From Paracraurococcus ruber (GTDB taxonomy: Bacteria; Pseudomonadota; Alphaproteobacteria; Acetobacterales; Acetobacteraceae), in contig NZ_SMOA01000027.1 of assembly GCF_004353985.1 (NCBI RefSeq), positions 1-44,346 on the forward strand: a stretch of DNA of 44,346 nucleotides. Reading direction: 5' to 3'. A model generated the notes under the pieces. That model did no database searches and had not been told where the DNA came from. It saw only the letters and a list, made by a program, of their open reading frames with translations. The position numbers were made by a program, and so were the translations under genes. This document shows, piece after piece, positions 7,212 to 15,310 of this stretch. Positions within the stretch are counted from its first letter, which is position 1. Every line of letters begins with the position of its first letter.

Positions 7212-8221
7212 TACGCGGCGAGCCAGCTTTTCGCCTCGCCCCGGTACACCGCCCCCGGATTCCCGCTGACGGTCGTCCGCCACATCACCCGGCGGAGGTT
7301 TTCCGCGTCGAACCAGGTCGCGGCATGGACGGTGCAGCGGTTGTCCCAGATCACCAGGTCGCCCGCGGTCCATTCATGGACATAGACGAAGCGCGGCTGG
7401 GTCATATGCGCCATCAGCAGGTCCAGCAGCCTGCCGCCCTCGCCATCGGCGCCCGGCTCCAGGCCGGCGATCGGGCCGTCCAGCCAGTCCATCTGGCCGT
7501 ATTCGCACATGTAGAGGGCGCGCTGGCCGGTTTCCGGATGGGTGCGGACCAGCGGCTGGCGCTGCGGCTGTTCCAGCGGGCCCAGCGCGCGGGGCGGCGT
7601 GCCGGCCCGCACCGCTTCCCGCCGCCGCCCGGCGGAGGAGGAGACATGGATGCCGTCCAGCCCCTCGATCCGCGCCTTCACCTCGGCCGGCAGGGTCTCG
7701 TAGGCGGCGATGCCGTCGGCGAACAGCGTCTGGCCCTGGCCGCGCGGCACCGGCTCGACGCCCAGGAACAGCGAGACATCGGGCGGCGGGCGTCGGTAGC
7801 TCTGGTCGGTATGCCAGCCGCGGCGGTGCGGGTACTGCACGGGCAGATGTCCGTCCGCGGTCAGCGGCGGGTCCGGCAGGGCGGGCGGGGCGCGCAGCAC
7901 GGGCGGGATGTTGGAGACGACGAAGATCTCCGGCACCTCCGGATGCACCATGTTCGGCGCCATGCCGGTCTGGCGGTAATTCTCCACCTCCGGCCCGAAG
8001 ACATGGCTGGCGCGCAGCAGCAGGCCGGGGTCATCCGCCATGGCGCCCATGCCGGGCACCAGCAGCACGCCATGCGCCTCGGCCAGGGCACGCCGGAGCG
8101 TCGCGGCCTCGGCCTCCGCCGCGGCGGTGAATCCGGCGGCGCCCGCGCCGTCCCGCAGCCGGACCACGGCGCCGAAGCTGGCCCCGTCCAGCGGGCCGGT
8201 GATGCTGAAGCGGCTGGTCAT
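7211..8221 (-). CDS. TauD/TfdA family Fe(II)/2-oxoglutarate-dependent dioxygenase
   Basis: A 336-residue protein. The iron ligands are visible: HxD in RGWHTDQSYRR (His137, Asp139) and the distal His in NRCTVHAATWF near the C-terminus, followed by the Arg-rich 2-oxoglutarate site RRVMWRTTVSG. Length fits the family. These enzymes hydroxylate substrates such as taurine, phenoxyacetates or carnitine-like compounds; the substrate is unknown. ATG 8221 is chosen because AGGAGG is 8 nt upstream; ATG 8227 would leave only 2 nt. It is divergent from the GMC oxidoreductase (8349), and both have a TAGGCT hexamer at similar distance, so both may serve one pathway. Confidence 0.9.
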   Translation of the reverse strand: MTSRFSITGPLDGASFGAVVRLRDGAGAAGFTAAAEAEAATLRRALAEAHGVLLVPGMGAMADDPGLLLRASHVFGPEVENYRQTGMAPNMVHPEVPEIFVVSNIPPVLRAPPALPDPPLTADGHLPVQYPHRRGWHTDQSYRRPPPDVSLFLGVEPVPRGQGQTLFADGIAAYETLPAEVKARIEGLDGIHVSSSAGRRREAVRAGTPPRALGPLEQPQRQPLVRTHPETGQRALYMCEYGQMDWLDGPIAGLEPGADGEGGRLLDLLMAHMTQPRFVYVHEWTAGDLVIWDNRCTVHAATWFDAENLRRVMWRTTVSGNPGAVYRGEAKSWLAA

Positions 8222-8247
8222 GCGCATGCCCTCCTGCGGCGCCCTGG

Positions 8248-8253
8248 AGCCTA
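8248..8253 (-). promoter_or_regulatory. Candidate -10 hexamer TAGGCT of the TauD-like gene
   Basis: The minus strand reads TAGGCT, 26 nt before the start at 8221. No clear -35 element. Confidence 0.4.
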
Positions 8254-8295
8254 GCGCGGAATCCCCCACCGGGAAGCCCGCCCCGCATCGCCGCC

Positions 8296-8324
8296 CTGGC
8301 GCGGCGGGCCATGGCTGTTAGGCT
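8296..8324 (+). promoter_or_regulatory. Candidate promoter of the GMC oxidoreductase gene
   Basis: CTGGCG (8296-8301), a 17-nt spacer and TAGGCT (8319-8324), ending 24 nt before the start at 8349. Confidence 0.42.
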
Positions 8325-8348
8325 GCCCGGAAACGGAGGAAACGGCGC

Positions 8349-9968
8349 ATGGCGGAGGAAGCCGGCAGCTTCGACTTCATCGTCACTGGCGCGGGTTCGG
8401 CCGGCGCCGCAATCGCCGCCCGGCTGTCCGAGGATGGGCGGCACAGCGTGCTGCTGCTGGAGGCCGGCCCGCCCGACACCAATCCCTGGATCCATATCCC
8501 GCTCGGCTTCGCCCGCACCTTCGTGGATACGCGGGTGAACTGGAAATTCGAGAGCGTGCCGCAGCCGAAGCTGAACGACCGGCGGCTCTACGCCCCGCGC
8601 GGCAAGACGCTGGGCGGCACCTCCTCCATCAACGGCATGGTCTACATGCGCGGGCACCCGCGCGACTACGATGGCTGGCGCCAGCGCGGCTGCACCGGCT
8701 GGGACTGGGACTCCGTGCTGCCCTTCTTCCGCAAGGCGGAGCACCAGCAGCATGGCGCGGACGCGTTCCACGGCACCGGCGGGCCGCTGCATGTCTCGGA
8801 CCAGGCGGCGGGATCGGACCTGGCGGAAGCGATGATCGCCGCCGCCGAGGGCCTCGGCATCCCGCGCAACCCCGATTTCAACGGCGCGCGGCAGGAAGGG
8901 ACCGGCTACTACCAGACCACCACCGCCGGCCGGCGGCGCTGGAGCAGCGCGCGGGCCTATCTCGCGCCGGCGAAGGGTCGCCGCAATCTCGAGATCCGCA
9001 CGCGCTGCCAAGCGACGCGGGTGGTGGTGGAGGCCGGGCGCGCCACCGGCGTGGAATACCAGGGGCCGCAGGGCCGCCGGGTGGCCCGGGCGCGGCGGGA
9101 GGTGGTGGTTTCCGGCGGCGCCTATGGCTCGCCGCAATTGCTGCTGCTGTCGGGCATCGGGCCCGGGGAGCACCTGCAGGCGATGGGCATCACGGTGCTG
9201 CACGACCTGCCGGCGGTCGGCGCCAACCTGCACGACCATTTCGGCACCTACCTGATGTGGCGCTGCACCCGCGCCATCACCATGAACGACCTGGAGAACA
9301 GCTGGCCGCGCAAGATCGCGGCGGCGGCGCGCTATGCCCTGTTCCGCAGCGGGCCGATGGCGGTGAACGGCATCCGCGCCGGGCTCTTCACCCGCAGCGA
9401 CGCGCGGCTGGAACGCCCGGACATCCAGATCAACCTGCTGGAATGGAGCACCAAGGAACGGTCCCGCGATCGGGTCATCCCGCATGATTTCCCGGGCTTC
9501 ACGCTCGGCCCGGTGCATCTGGCGCCGGATGGCCGCGGCACGGTGCGGCTGGCGAGCCCCGACCCGCTCGCCGATCCCGCCATCAGCTTCGGCTTCCTGC
9601 ACAGCGACTACGACATGCGCGCCATGGTCGCGGCGGCGCGCCTCGCCCGCGCCATCGCGGCGCAGCCGGCGATGCAGTCGCTGGTGGCGGAGGAGGTCTT
9701 CCCCGGCCCGGGCTACGCGACAGATGCCGATCTCGAGCGCTTCGTGCGGGAGAGCGGCTGTTCCAACCACCATCCGGCCGGCAGCTGCGCCATGGGCACC
9801 GGCAGCAACAGCGTGGTGGATCCGCGGCTGCGGGTGCATGGCGTGGCGGGGCTGCGCGTCGCCGATGCCTCCATCATGCCGGCGGTGGTGGCGGGCAACA
9901 CCAATGCGCCCTCCATCATGATCGGCGAGAAGGCGGCGGCGATGATCCTGGAGGATGCGGCCGGGTAG
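8349..9968 (+). CDS. GMC family oxidoreductase (choline dehydrogenase-like)
   Basis: A 539-residue FAD enzyme. The N-terminal dinucleotide fold has GAGSAG (residues 14-19) and LLLEAGP (~36-42); the GMC signature [19 protein letters not shown] lies at ~78-96. The C-terminal active-site block [10 protein letters not shown] holds the catalytic His, and NTNAPS the second catalytic position. GMC enzymes oxidise alcohols, often choline-like or aliphatic, with FAD and pass electrons to the respiratory chain or oxygen. The start has CGGAGGAAA upstream. It is divergent from the TauD-like dioxygenase and followed after 52 nt by a D-2-hydroxyacid dehydrogenase on the same strand. Substrate unknown; family assignment secure. 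Confidence 0.92.
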   Translation: MAEEAGSFDFIVTGAGSAGAAIAARLSEDGRHSVLLLEAGPPDTNPWIHIPLGFARTFVDTRVNWKFESVPQPKLNDRRLYAPRGKTLGGTSSINGMVYMRGHPRDYDGWRQRGCTGWDWDSVLPFFRKAEHQQHGADAFHGTGGPLHVSDQAAGSDLAEAMIAAAEGLGIPRNPDFNGARQEGTGYYQTTTAGRRRWSSARAYLAPAKGRRNLEIRTRCQATRVVVEAGRATGVEYQGPQGRRVARARREVVVSGGAYGSPQLLLLSGIGPGEHLQAMGITVLHDLPAVGANLHDHFGTYLMWRCTRAITMNDLENSWPRKIAAAARYALFRSGPMAVNGIRAGLFTRSDARLERPDIQINLLEWSTKERSRDRVIPHDFPGFTLGPVHLAPDGRGTVRLASPDPLADPAISFGFLHSDYDMRAMVAAARLARAIAAQPAMQSLVAEEVFPGPGYATDADLERFVRESGCSNHHPAGSCAMGTGSNSVVDPRLRVHGVAGLRVADASIMPAVVAGNTNAPSIMIGEKAAAMILEDAAG

Positions 9969-9988
9969 AGCGGATCGCGGCGCGGCGG

Positions 9989-9994
9989 TAGGCT
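9989..9994 (+). promoter_or_regulatory. Candidate -10 hexamer TAGGCT of the D-2-hydroxyacid dehydrogenase gene
   Basis: TAGGCT ends 26 nt before the start at 10021, the same spacing as at four other genes here. The -35 region is not convincing. Confidence 0.4.
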
Positions 9995-10020
9995 CGGCCC
10001 GACGCAAGAGGACGCCCCGC

Positions 10021-10977
10021 ATGCCCAGCCCCACCCGCCTGCTGCTCTGGCACGACAATGCCGCGCCCTATCTCGACGCCATCGCCGCGGCGGGCCTGTC
10101 GGAGCGGGTGCGGGCGGAAGCGCTGCCGCGCAAGGAGAGCCCAAGCGCCGGGCAGATGGCGGGGACCGAGGCGCTGCTGGGCTGGGGCGTGCCGGCCGGC
10201 CTGCTGCCGCGCATGCCCAGGCTGCGCTGGGCCCAGTCGCTGACCGCCGGGGTGGAGGGCTGGCTGGCCCTGCCCGACCTGCCGCCCGGCCTCACGCTCA
10301 CCTGCGCCCGCGGCACGCATGGCGAGAGCATGCCGGAGAACATCCTCGGCGCGCTGTTCCACATCGCCAAGCCCTATGCGGCGATCGCCGAGGCGCAGAA
10401 GAGCAGCCGCTGGGCGCGCCAGGTGGCGATGCCGCTGAACGGCAAGGTGCTCGGCATCCTCGGCCTCGGCGCCATCGGGCAGGAGGTGGCGCGGCTGGCC
10501 ATGGCGCTGCGGATGGAGGTCATCGGCACCCGCCGCGACCCGGCGCCGCTGCCGGGCGTGGAGGTGCTGCCGCCCGACCGCACCGACGAGGTGCTGGCGC
10601 GCGCCGATTTCGTCGTGCTGCTGCTGCCCTCGACGGCCGAGACGGAGGATTTCATGGACGCAGCCCGGCTGGCGCGCATGAAGCCCGGCGCCTGGCTGCT
10701 GAATTTCGGCCGCGGCAATGCCATCGTCGATGCCGACCTGGTGGCGGCGGTGACGCGGAAGCGGATCGCCGGCGCGGTGCTGGACGTGTTCCGGGAGGAA
10801 CCCCTGCCCGCCTCCCACCCCTTCTGGACCACGCCCGGCATCCTGGTGGTGCCGCATATGGGCGGGATGCATCCGGACCGGGACAAGGTCGTCGCCCGGC
10901 TTTTCGTGGACAACCTGGCGCGCTTCCTCGACGGCCAGCCGCTGCGGCAGGTGGTGGACCGCGGCCGCGGCTACTGA
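10021..10977 (+). CDS. D-2-hydroxyacid dehydrogenase
   Basis: A 318-residue NAD(P)-dependent 2-hydroxyacid dehydrogenase. The nucleotide-binding loop is [11 protein letters not shown] (~145-155). The catalytic Arg is in [12 protein letters not shown], the Glu in FREEPLP and the His in VVPHMGG, so the Arg-Glu-His triad is complete. The short first domain and [16 protein letters not shown] resemble the GhrA-like group of glyoxylate/hydroxypyruvate reductases. Reaction: reversible reduction of a 2-oxoacid to a D-2-hydroxyacid in the cytoplasm. Its TGA overlaps the convergent mlaA-like stop by 7 nt. It may belong with the GMC oxidoreductase upstream, but a separate -10-like hexamer suggests its own promoter. 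Confidence 0.9.
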   Translation: MPSPTRLLLWHDNAAPYLDAIAAAGLSERVRAEALPRKESPSAGQMAGTEALLGWGVPAGLLPRMPRLRWAQSLTAGVEGWLALPDLPPGLTLTCARGTHGESMPENILGALFHIAKPYAAIAEAQKSSRWARQVAMPLNGKVLGILGLGAIGQEVARLAMALRMEVIGTRRDPAPLPGVEVLPPDRTDEVLARADFVVLLLPSTAETEDFMDAARLARMKPGAWLLNFGRGNAIVDADLVAAVTRKRIAGAVLDVFREEPLPASHPFWTTPGILVVPHMGGMHPDRDKVVARLFVDNLARFLDGQPLRQVVDRGRGY

Positions 10978-11669
10978 TCCGGTGCGTCCTCCTCCGGCGC
11001 CGCGCGATCCACCGGGCAGGCGGCGGCGCGGCGCTGGAGATAGGCGCTGCGCAGCACCGCATAGGGGTCGAGCGACTCCGCCGCGACCCGCGCCAGCGTC
11101 TCGTGCAGCCCGGCATAGCCGATGACGCTGTCGGTGGTGCTCCAGGCAAGGAAGGCGTCGGACCCCACAAGCTGCGACAGCGCCGCCCCCTGCGCCGCCA
11201 GCCCGCCGGCATCGCGCAGAGTAGAGGGGCCGAGCAGCGGCAGGACGAGGTAGGGCCCGCTCGGCAGCCGCCAGGCGCAGAGCGCGTCGGCCAGGGTGAA
11301 GGGCCGCGGCGGATAGCCCATCTCCGCCGCGCGGTCCCGCACCCCGCCCCAGCCGAGCGTGGCATTGATGCCGAAGCGCGCCGCGGCATTCCAGGCGATG
11401 CCGAACTCGCCGGCGGCAAGGCCGCTGGCGGCGCTCACCGGCTCGGACAGGGTGCCCAGCGCATTCGCCACGCCCTGGCGAAGGCCGGGCGGGGTCCAGT
11501 CGCGCCAGGCCTCCGCCAGGGGGCCGAGGACGCGTGCCCGCACCTGTTCGTTGAAGCCGTGGATGCGGCGGTTCACCGGCTCCAGCGGGTCCCGCTCGGC
11601 GCGGGCCGCACCGGGCGATGCCAGGATCAGCGCCGGCAGCAGGGCAAGGGCGGCCAGGCGTCGCAGCAT
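10971..11669 (-). CDS. mlaA: MlaA/VacJ family phospholipid transport protein
   Basis: A 232-residue protein. After a signal peptide (MLRRLAALALLPALILAS... to ~25) comes RDPLEPVNRRIHGFNEQV, the VacJ start, then AWRDWTPPGLRQGVAN, GYPPRPFTLADAL, PYLVLPLLGPSTLRDAGG and DPYAVLRSAYLQRR, all in MlaA order. MlaA sits in the outer membrane and removes mislocalised phospholipids through the Mla retrograde pathway. The signal peptide has no lipobox cysteine, whereas E. coli MlaA is a lipoprotein, so this one may be periplasmic or anchored otherwise. The other mla genes are not in the window. The start at 11669 has GGAG about 9 nt upstream. The gene is convergent with, and overlaps by 7 nt, the dehydrogenase. 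Confidence 0.88.
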   Translation of the reverse strand: MLRRLAALALLPALILASPGAARAERDPLEPVNRRIHGFNEQVRARVLGPLAEAWRDWTPPGLRQGVANALGTLSEPVSAASGLAAGEFGIAWNAAARFGINATLGWGGVRDRAAEMGYPPRPFTLADALCAWRLPSGPYLVLPLLGPSTLRDAGGLAAQGAALSQLVGSDAFLAWSTTDSVIGYAGLHETLARVAAESLDPYAVLRSAYLQRRAAACPVDRAAPEEDAPDQ

Positions 11670-11865
11670 CGGGTCCACTCCGGCATCGCGGCGGGGCAGG
11701 TCGCCGCGGGACATTGTGCCATGCCGCGGGCCGGCGCGCCGCTGACAGCACCGGGACCCGGTTCGCCGGGCGGATCGCCTGCCCACTTGGCCGCGCCGAC
11801 CGGCGGCGGTGGTCATGTCGCCCGGCGCATCCTGACGCCCCGCCCCGGTCGCGCCGCCGGCCGCG

Positions 11866-12681
11866 TCATTCCGCCGCCAGCGTCTCCGGCGGGATGATGG
11901 CGGCATGGTTCGGCCGCGGCAGCAGCGCCAGCCGCGCATCCAGCCGCCCCTGCACCATGTCGCGGAACAGGGCGCGGTTCAGCGGCCCGGTTTCCGGCAC
12001 CCGCTCGATGAAGTGGCGGAAGACCGCGCGGTAATGCGCCGCCTGGCGGACGAAGCGCTCATCCACCTCGAACTGCGCCATTTCCTCCGGCGTCGCCGGC
12101 AGCAGCCGCAGGATGGCGAGGCCGAGCTCGGCGCCGGCGGGCAGCGGCAGCTCGACCGAAGGCTTGCCCTCCGGCCCCTCCGGCGTGCGCCAGCCGAAGA
12201 CCAGGCGCCACATGGCGGCCATGACGGCGGACAGCTCCTTCCCCGTCATCTCCCATTCCGCGACCAGGCGCTGCAGCCGCGTCTCCACCATCAGGGCCTG
12301 GGCCGTTTCCGCCTGGCGCTTGCCGACCGAAAGCTGACCGAGCAGCAGGCGCGACTGCTCCTGCAGCAGGGCGGTCTGTTCCCGGGTTTCGTCGACCAGC
12401 GCCTGCAGGGCGTGGTGGCGGCCATCGGCCGCCTCCCCCTGGCGGAGCACCACCTGGCGGAGCGTGGCGAGTTCCGCGCGCTGGGTCATCCAGCCGAGGA
12501 CGAGCAGCCCGGCGCAGGAGGGCAGGACGAGGCCGGCGGCGAGGCTGGCCCATCCGGCCGGGCCGAGGGCAATGAGCGCCTCCGTCCCCGAGGAGGCGAG
12601 CAGCAGGGCGACGGCACCCACCGGCACGAAGGTGGCGAGCAGCAGCAGGCCGCAGGCGATGGCGCGCGCGAACAGGCGCAA
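11866..12681 (-). CDS. Hypothetical membrane protein with coiled coil
   Basis: A 271-residue protein I do not recognise. It has two N-terminal transmembrane helices (~7-30 and ~44-65), then a Gln/Leu/Glu-rich coiled coil (~75-130, with EQTALLQEQSRLLLGQL) and a soluble C-terminal domain containing WRLVFGWRTPEG, FEVDERFVRQAAHYRAVFRH and NRALFRDMVQGRLDA. The best start is TTG at 12681, with GGAGGG about 10 nt upstream; no ATG is suitably placed. The arrangement suggests an inner-membrane protein with a cytoplasmic helical domain, but no function can be assigned. It is divergent from the DUF4239-like membrane protein across an AT-richer gap. Confidence 0.72.
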   Translation of the reverse strand: MRLFARAIACGLLLLATFVPVGAVALLLASSGTEALIALGPAGWASLAAGLVLPSCAGLLVLGWMTQRAELATLRQVVLRQGEAADGRHHALQALVDETREQTALLQEQSRLLLGQLSVGKRQAETAQALMVETRLQRLVAEWEMTGKELSAVMAAMWRLVFGWRTPEGPEGKPSVELPLPAGAELGLAILRLLPATPEEMAQFEVDERFVRQAAHYRAVFRHFIERVPETGPLNRALFRDMVQGRLDARLALLPRPNHAAIIPPETLAAE

Positions 12682-13099
12682 GGCGGTCAGCCCTCCGGAA
12701 ACGGGGTCGCTGAGGCGTGATGGTAGATCGCGTTCAATTTACACTATGCTGGCGACCAAACCAGCAAATCCGGATCGCCTAGGGCGGAAAAGCGCCGCTG
12801 TGGCAACCGGAACGCAAACTCGGCGTGCGATTGATCGGCATGGTTGCAACCCGCAGGACGTGTCTAGCCCATGCGGTGCAGTTTGCCCGACCCCGACGCC
12901 TCACGCGATGACTTTCGCGCGCCGGCAAAAGGTTTCGTCCAGCCATGAATCGCGAGCGCGAGGCGATCTCGCGCTGCGGGACAGGCCGCCATCCTCCCCG
13001 GCCATCCGCGCGGCGTCGGCGGCGTGACCACGCCCCGGCATTGCCCAGACTCGCCGGTTCCGTAACCTGTGCGCGAGACTCGCGGGGGCGCGGCGCCGG
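12682..13099. other. Divergent intergenic region, AT-richer
   Basis: These 418 bp lie between two divergent membrane protein genes. The part around 12727-12775 is clearly AT-richer than its surroundings and holds a hairpin with 6-bp arms (12747-12752 and 12761-12766, TGCTGG/CCAGCA) and -10-like TATGCT and TAAATT strings on either strand. Promoters for both flanking genes probably lie here. A frame of 93 codons starting at 12745 is open but has no ribosome binding site or recognisable protein, and I do not call it. Confidence 0.4.
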
Positions 13100-13912
13100 A
13101 TGGCACGGATCATGGAGGCGGCGACCGGCCTGGATCTCTGGCTGCTCGGCCTGTTGCTGCTCGCCCTGCTGCTGGCGGCGAACGAGGTCGGCTTCCGCCT
13201 CGGCCGCCGCCGCACCGCGCATCTGCCGGCGGATGCGGGGGGCCATGTCGGCGTCCTCACCACGGGCATGCTGGGCCTGCTGGCCTTCACCCTGGGGCTG
13301 GCCATCAGCATCGCCGACCAGCGCTTCGAAGCGCGGCGCGACCTGGTGGTGCGAGAGGCGAATGCGATCGGCACCGCCTGGCTCCGCGCCGGCCTGCTGC
13401 GGGACGCCGCGGAGGCCGCGGCGCTGCGGCGGCACTTGGCGGACTATGCCCGAATCCGGCTGGACTACACCACCGCCAGGCCCGACCGCGACCGCATCGC
13501 GGCGCTGAACCGCGCCACGGAGGCCGCGCAGGCCCGGATCTGGACCATGGCCGAAGCCGCGGCGCGGCAGGACGCGACGCCGCTGACCGCCGCGCTGGTG
13601 GCGGCGCTGAACGAGACCTTCGACGCTGCCCAGGCGCAGCGCTATGCCCATGAGAGCCGGGTACCGGCGCATATCCAATGGCTGCTGCTCGCCGGGTCGC
13701 TGCTGGCGGTCGGGGCGGTGGGCTACCAGCTCGGCTTCGGCCCGCAGCGGCACGGCGTGCTCAGCACCTTGCTGATGGCGATGTGGACGGGCGGGATGCT
13801 GCTGGTCGCGGACCTCAACCGGCCGCGGGAGGGGCATATCTTGGTGGACCCGAAGCCGCTGCGCTGGGCGCTGGAGAGCATGGACACCGCTGCTGGCGCC
13901 GGGCGGCGCTAG
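13100..13912 (+). CDS. DUF4239/bestrophin-like membrane protein
   Basis: A 270-residue protein with helices at ~10-32, ~49-68, ~190-210 and ~218-236, giving a 2+2 arrangement around a central helical domain. The segment after helix 2, RFEARRDLVVREANAIGTAWLRA (about residues 74-96), is the diagnostic block of DUF4239-like proteins, with a C-terminal LLVADLNRPREGHI motif also typical of the group. The role is unknown; a channel-like fold has been proposed for related bestrophin-like families. The start at 13100 has no strong ribosome binding site; Met at 13112 is an alternative. A short G/C hairpin (13912-13930) overlaps the stop. Confidence 0.75.
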   Translation: MARIMEAATGLDLWLLGLLLLALLLAANEVGFRLGRRRTAHLPADAGGHVGVLTTGMLGLLAFTLGLAISIADQRFEARRDLVVREANAIGTAWLRAGLLRDAAEAAALRRHLADYARIRLDYTTARPDRDRIAALNRATEAAQARIWTMAEAAARQDATPLTAALVAALNETFDAAQAQRYAHESRVPAHIQWLLLAGSLLAVGAVGYQLGFGPQRHGVLSTLLMAMWTGGMLLVADLNRPREGHILVDPKPLRWALESMDTAAGAGRR

Positions 13913-13930
13913 CCCGGGGCCGCGCCGGGC
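13912..13930 (+). terminator. G/C hairpin after the DUF4239-like gene
   Basis: Six-base arms GCCCGG/CCGGGC (13912-13917, 13925-13930) with a 7-nt loop begin on the last base of the stop codon. No U tract. Confidence 0.35.
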
Positions 13931-14125
13931 GGCCGTTCCACCGCGCCTCGATCCGCCCCGGCGTCCCATGCCCGCCATGCGCCGCCGGCGGCGCCCTTCG
14001 GCCGAGGGCATGAGCGGCGGCATTCCGCTTCGCCATTCGCTCCCGTGCCGCGAAGGAAGCGGGCAGGCGCTCCGGCCCTGCCGGTCCGCTGCCCCGCCCC
14101 CCTGCCGCGGCCCGACAGGCCCGGG

Positions 14126-15310
14126 TCAGACGCCGGCGCGCATCCGGCCGGGATTGAGGATGCCCTTCGGGTCCAGCACGGCCTTCACCCGCCGGCCGAT
14201 GGCGGCGAGCGGCGCCGGCTCCTCCGGCAGCACGGCGACGGCGGCGCGCAGCGGCTCCGGCGCGCGGAACAGGGTAAAGGTGCCGCCCGCCGCCTGCGCC
14301 GCGGCGACCACCCGGGCATGGGCGGTGGGCGTCGCCGGGCCGGCCAGCCAGACCAGCCCGCCGCCCCAGTCCAGCAGCGCCTTGCCGAGGCCCGTCGCGG
14401 CGACCACGCCCGGCCCCTCGGTCGGCTTGACCGAGACGCGCCAGACGGCGTCGTCCGGCGTGGCGCCGAGCGGTTCGGCCTCCCGCACCGCGGCCCACAA
14501 GGCACGGCTCTCCGCATCCTCGACCAGCGAGACCTCGCCGAGCGCCGCCAGGTCCTCCTGCAGCCGCGCCGTCCGGTAGGCGACGGACTCCGAGAATTCC
14601 TCGATGCGCAGCAGCGCCAGCGGCCCTGGGCGGCCCTGCCAACCAGCGGGCAGCAACGCGGCGCCGGAGACGCCATAGGGGCTGCCGAGCCCGGCCGAGA
14701 GCGCCTTCACCCCCGCCGCCAGATCCGCCACGCGCACCGCGACGCTGCCGGTCGCGGCCGGCGCCGGCAGCACCTTCAGCGTCACCTCGGCGATGACGCC
14801 GAGCGTGCCATGCGCCCCGGTCAGCAGCTTGCAGAGATCGAGGCCGGTGACGTTCTTGAGCACGCGGCCGCCGCTGCGGAACACCTCCCCGGTGCCGGAG
14901 ACGGCGCGGATGCCCATGACATGGTCGCGCATGGCGCCGCCGCTGATGCGCCGCGGTCCCGACAGGTTGGTGGCGACCAGCCCGCCGATCGTCGGTGGCG
15001 TCCCGGCCCCGAACAGCGCGGTCAGCGCCGGCGGCTCGGCGATCAGGTGCTGGCCCTTCTCCGCCAGCGCCGCCTCGACCTCCGGCAGCGGCGTGCCGGC
15101 GCGGGCCGAGAGGATCAGCTCCTGCGGCCGGTACAGCGTGATGCCGGTGAGGCCGCGGGTGGACAGCGTGCGGGCCGCCTGCACCGGCCGCAGCAGGGCG
15201 CGCTTGCTGCCATTGCCCTCGATGGCCAGCGGCTCGCCGGCGCTGGCCGCGGCGGCCACGGCGGCGGCGAGGGCGTCCTCGCTCTCCGGCGCCAGGATCG
15301 TCCCGCTCAT
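14126..15310 (-). CDS. glcE: Glycolate oxidase FAD-binding subunit GlcE
   Basis: A 394-residue FAD_binding_4 protein. Early motifs are LAIEGNGSKRALLRPV (~28-43), GTPPTIGGLVATNLSGPRR (~105-123, FAD-binding) and LKNVTGLDLCKLLTGAHGTLG (about residues 150-170), the GlcE version of the FAD domain; the protein ends with DPKGILNPGRM. GlcE acts with GlcD and the iron-sulfur protein GlcF in membrane-associated oxidation of glycolate to glyoxylate. The ATG at 15310 overlaps the glcD stop (ATGA). Downstream, where glcF usually follows, lies a gene on the opposite strand, so glcF is missing from this cluster. With D-2-hydroxyacid dehydrogenases elsewhere in the window, glycolate/glyoxylate metabolism is a recurrent theme. 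Confidence 0.9.
   Translation of the reverse strand: MSGTILAPESEDALAAAVAAAASAGEPLAIEGNGSKRALLRPVQAARTLSTRGLTGITLYRPQELILSARAGTPLPEVEAALAEKGQHLIAEPPALTALFGAGTPPTIGGLVATNLSGPRRISGGAMRDHVMGIRAVSGTGEVFRSGGRVLKNVTGLDLCKLLTGAHGTLGVIAEVTLKVLPAPAATGSVAVRVADLAAGVKALSAGLGSPYGVSGAALLPAGWQGRPGPLALLRIEEFSESVAYRTARLQEDLAALGEVSLVEDAESRALWAAVREAEPLGATPDDAVWRVSVKPTEGPGVVAATGLGKALLDWGGGLVWLAGPATPTAHARVVAAAQAAGGTFTLFRAPEPLRAAVAVLPEEPAPLAAIGRRVKAVLDPKGILNPGRMRAGV

Noticed and set aside
12745-13027. 93-codon plus-strand frame in the divergent intergenic region
   Set aside because: No ribosome binding site, low-complexity Arg/Ser/Pro sequence, no domain.
12779-14023. 414-codon minus-strand frame opposite the DUF4239-like gene
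   Set aside because: Composition is Arg/Gln/Pro-rich without family pattern; the plus-strand gene has helices and a recognisable domain.
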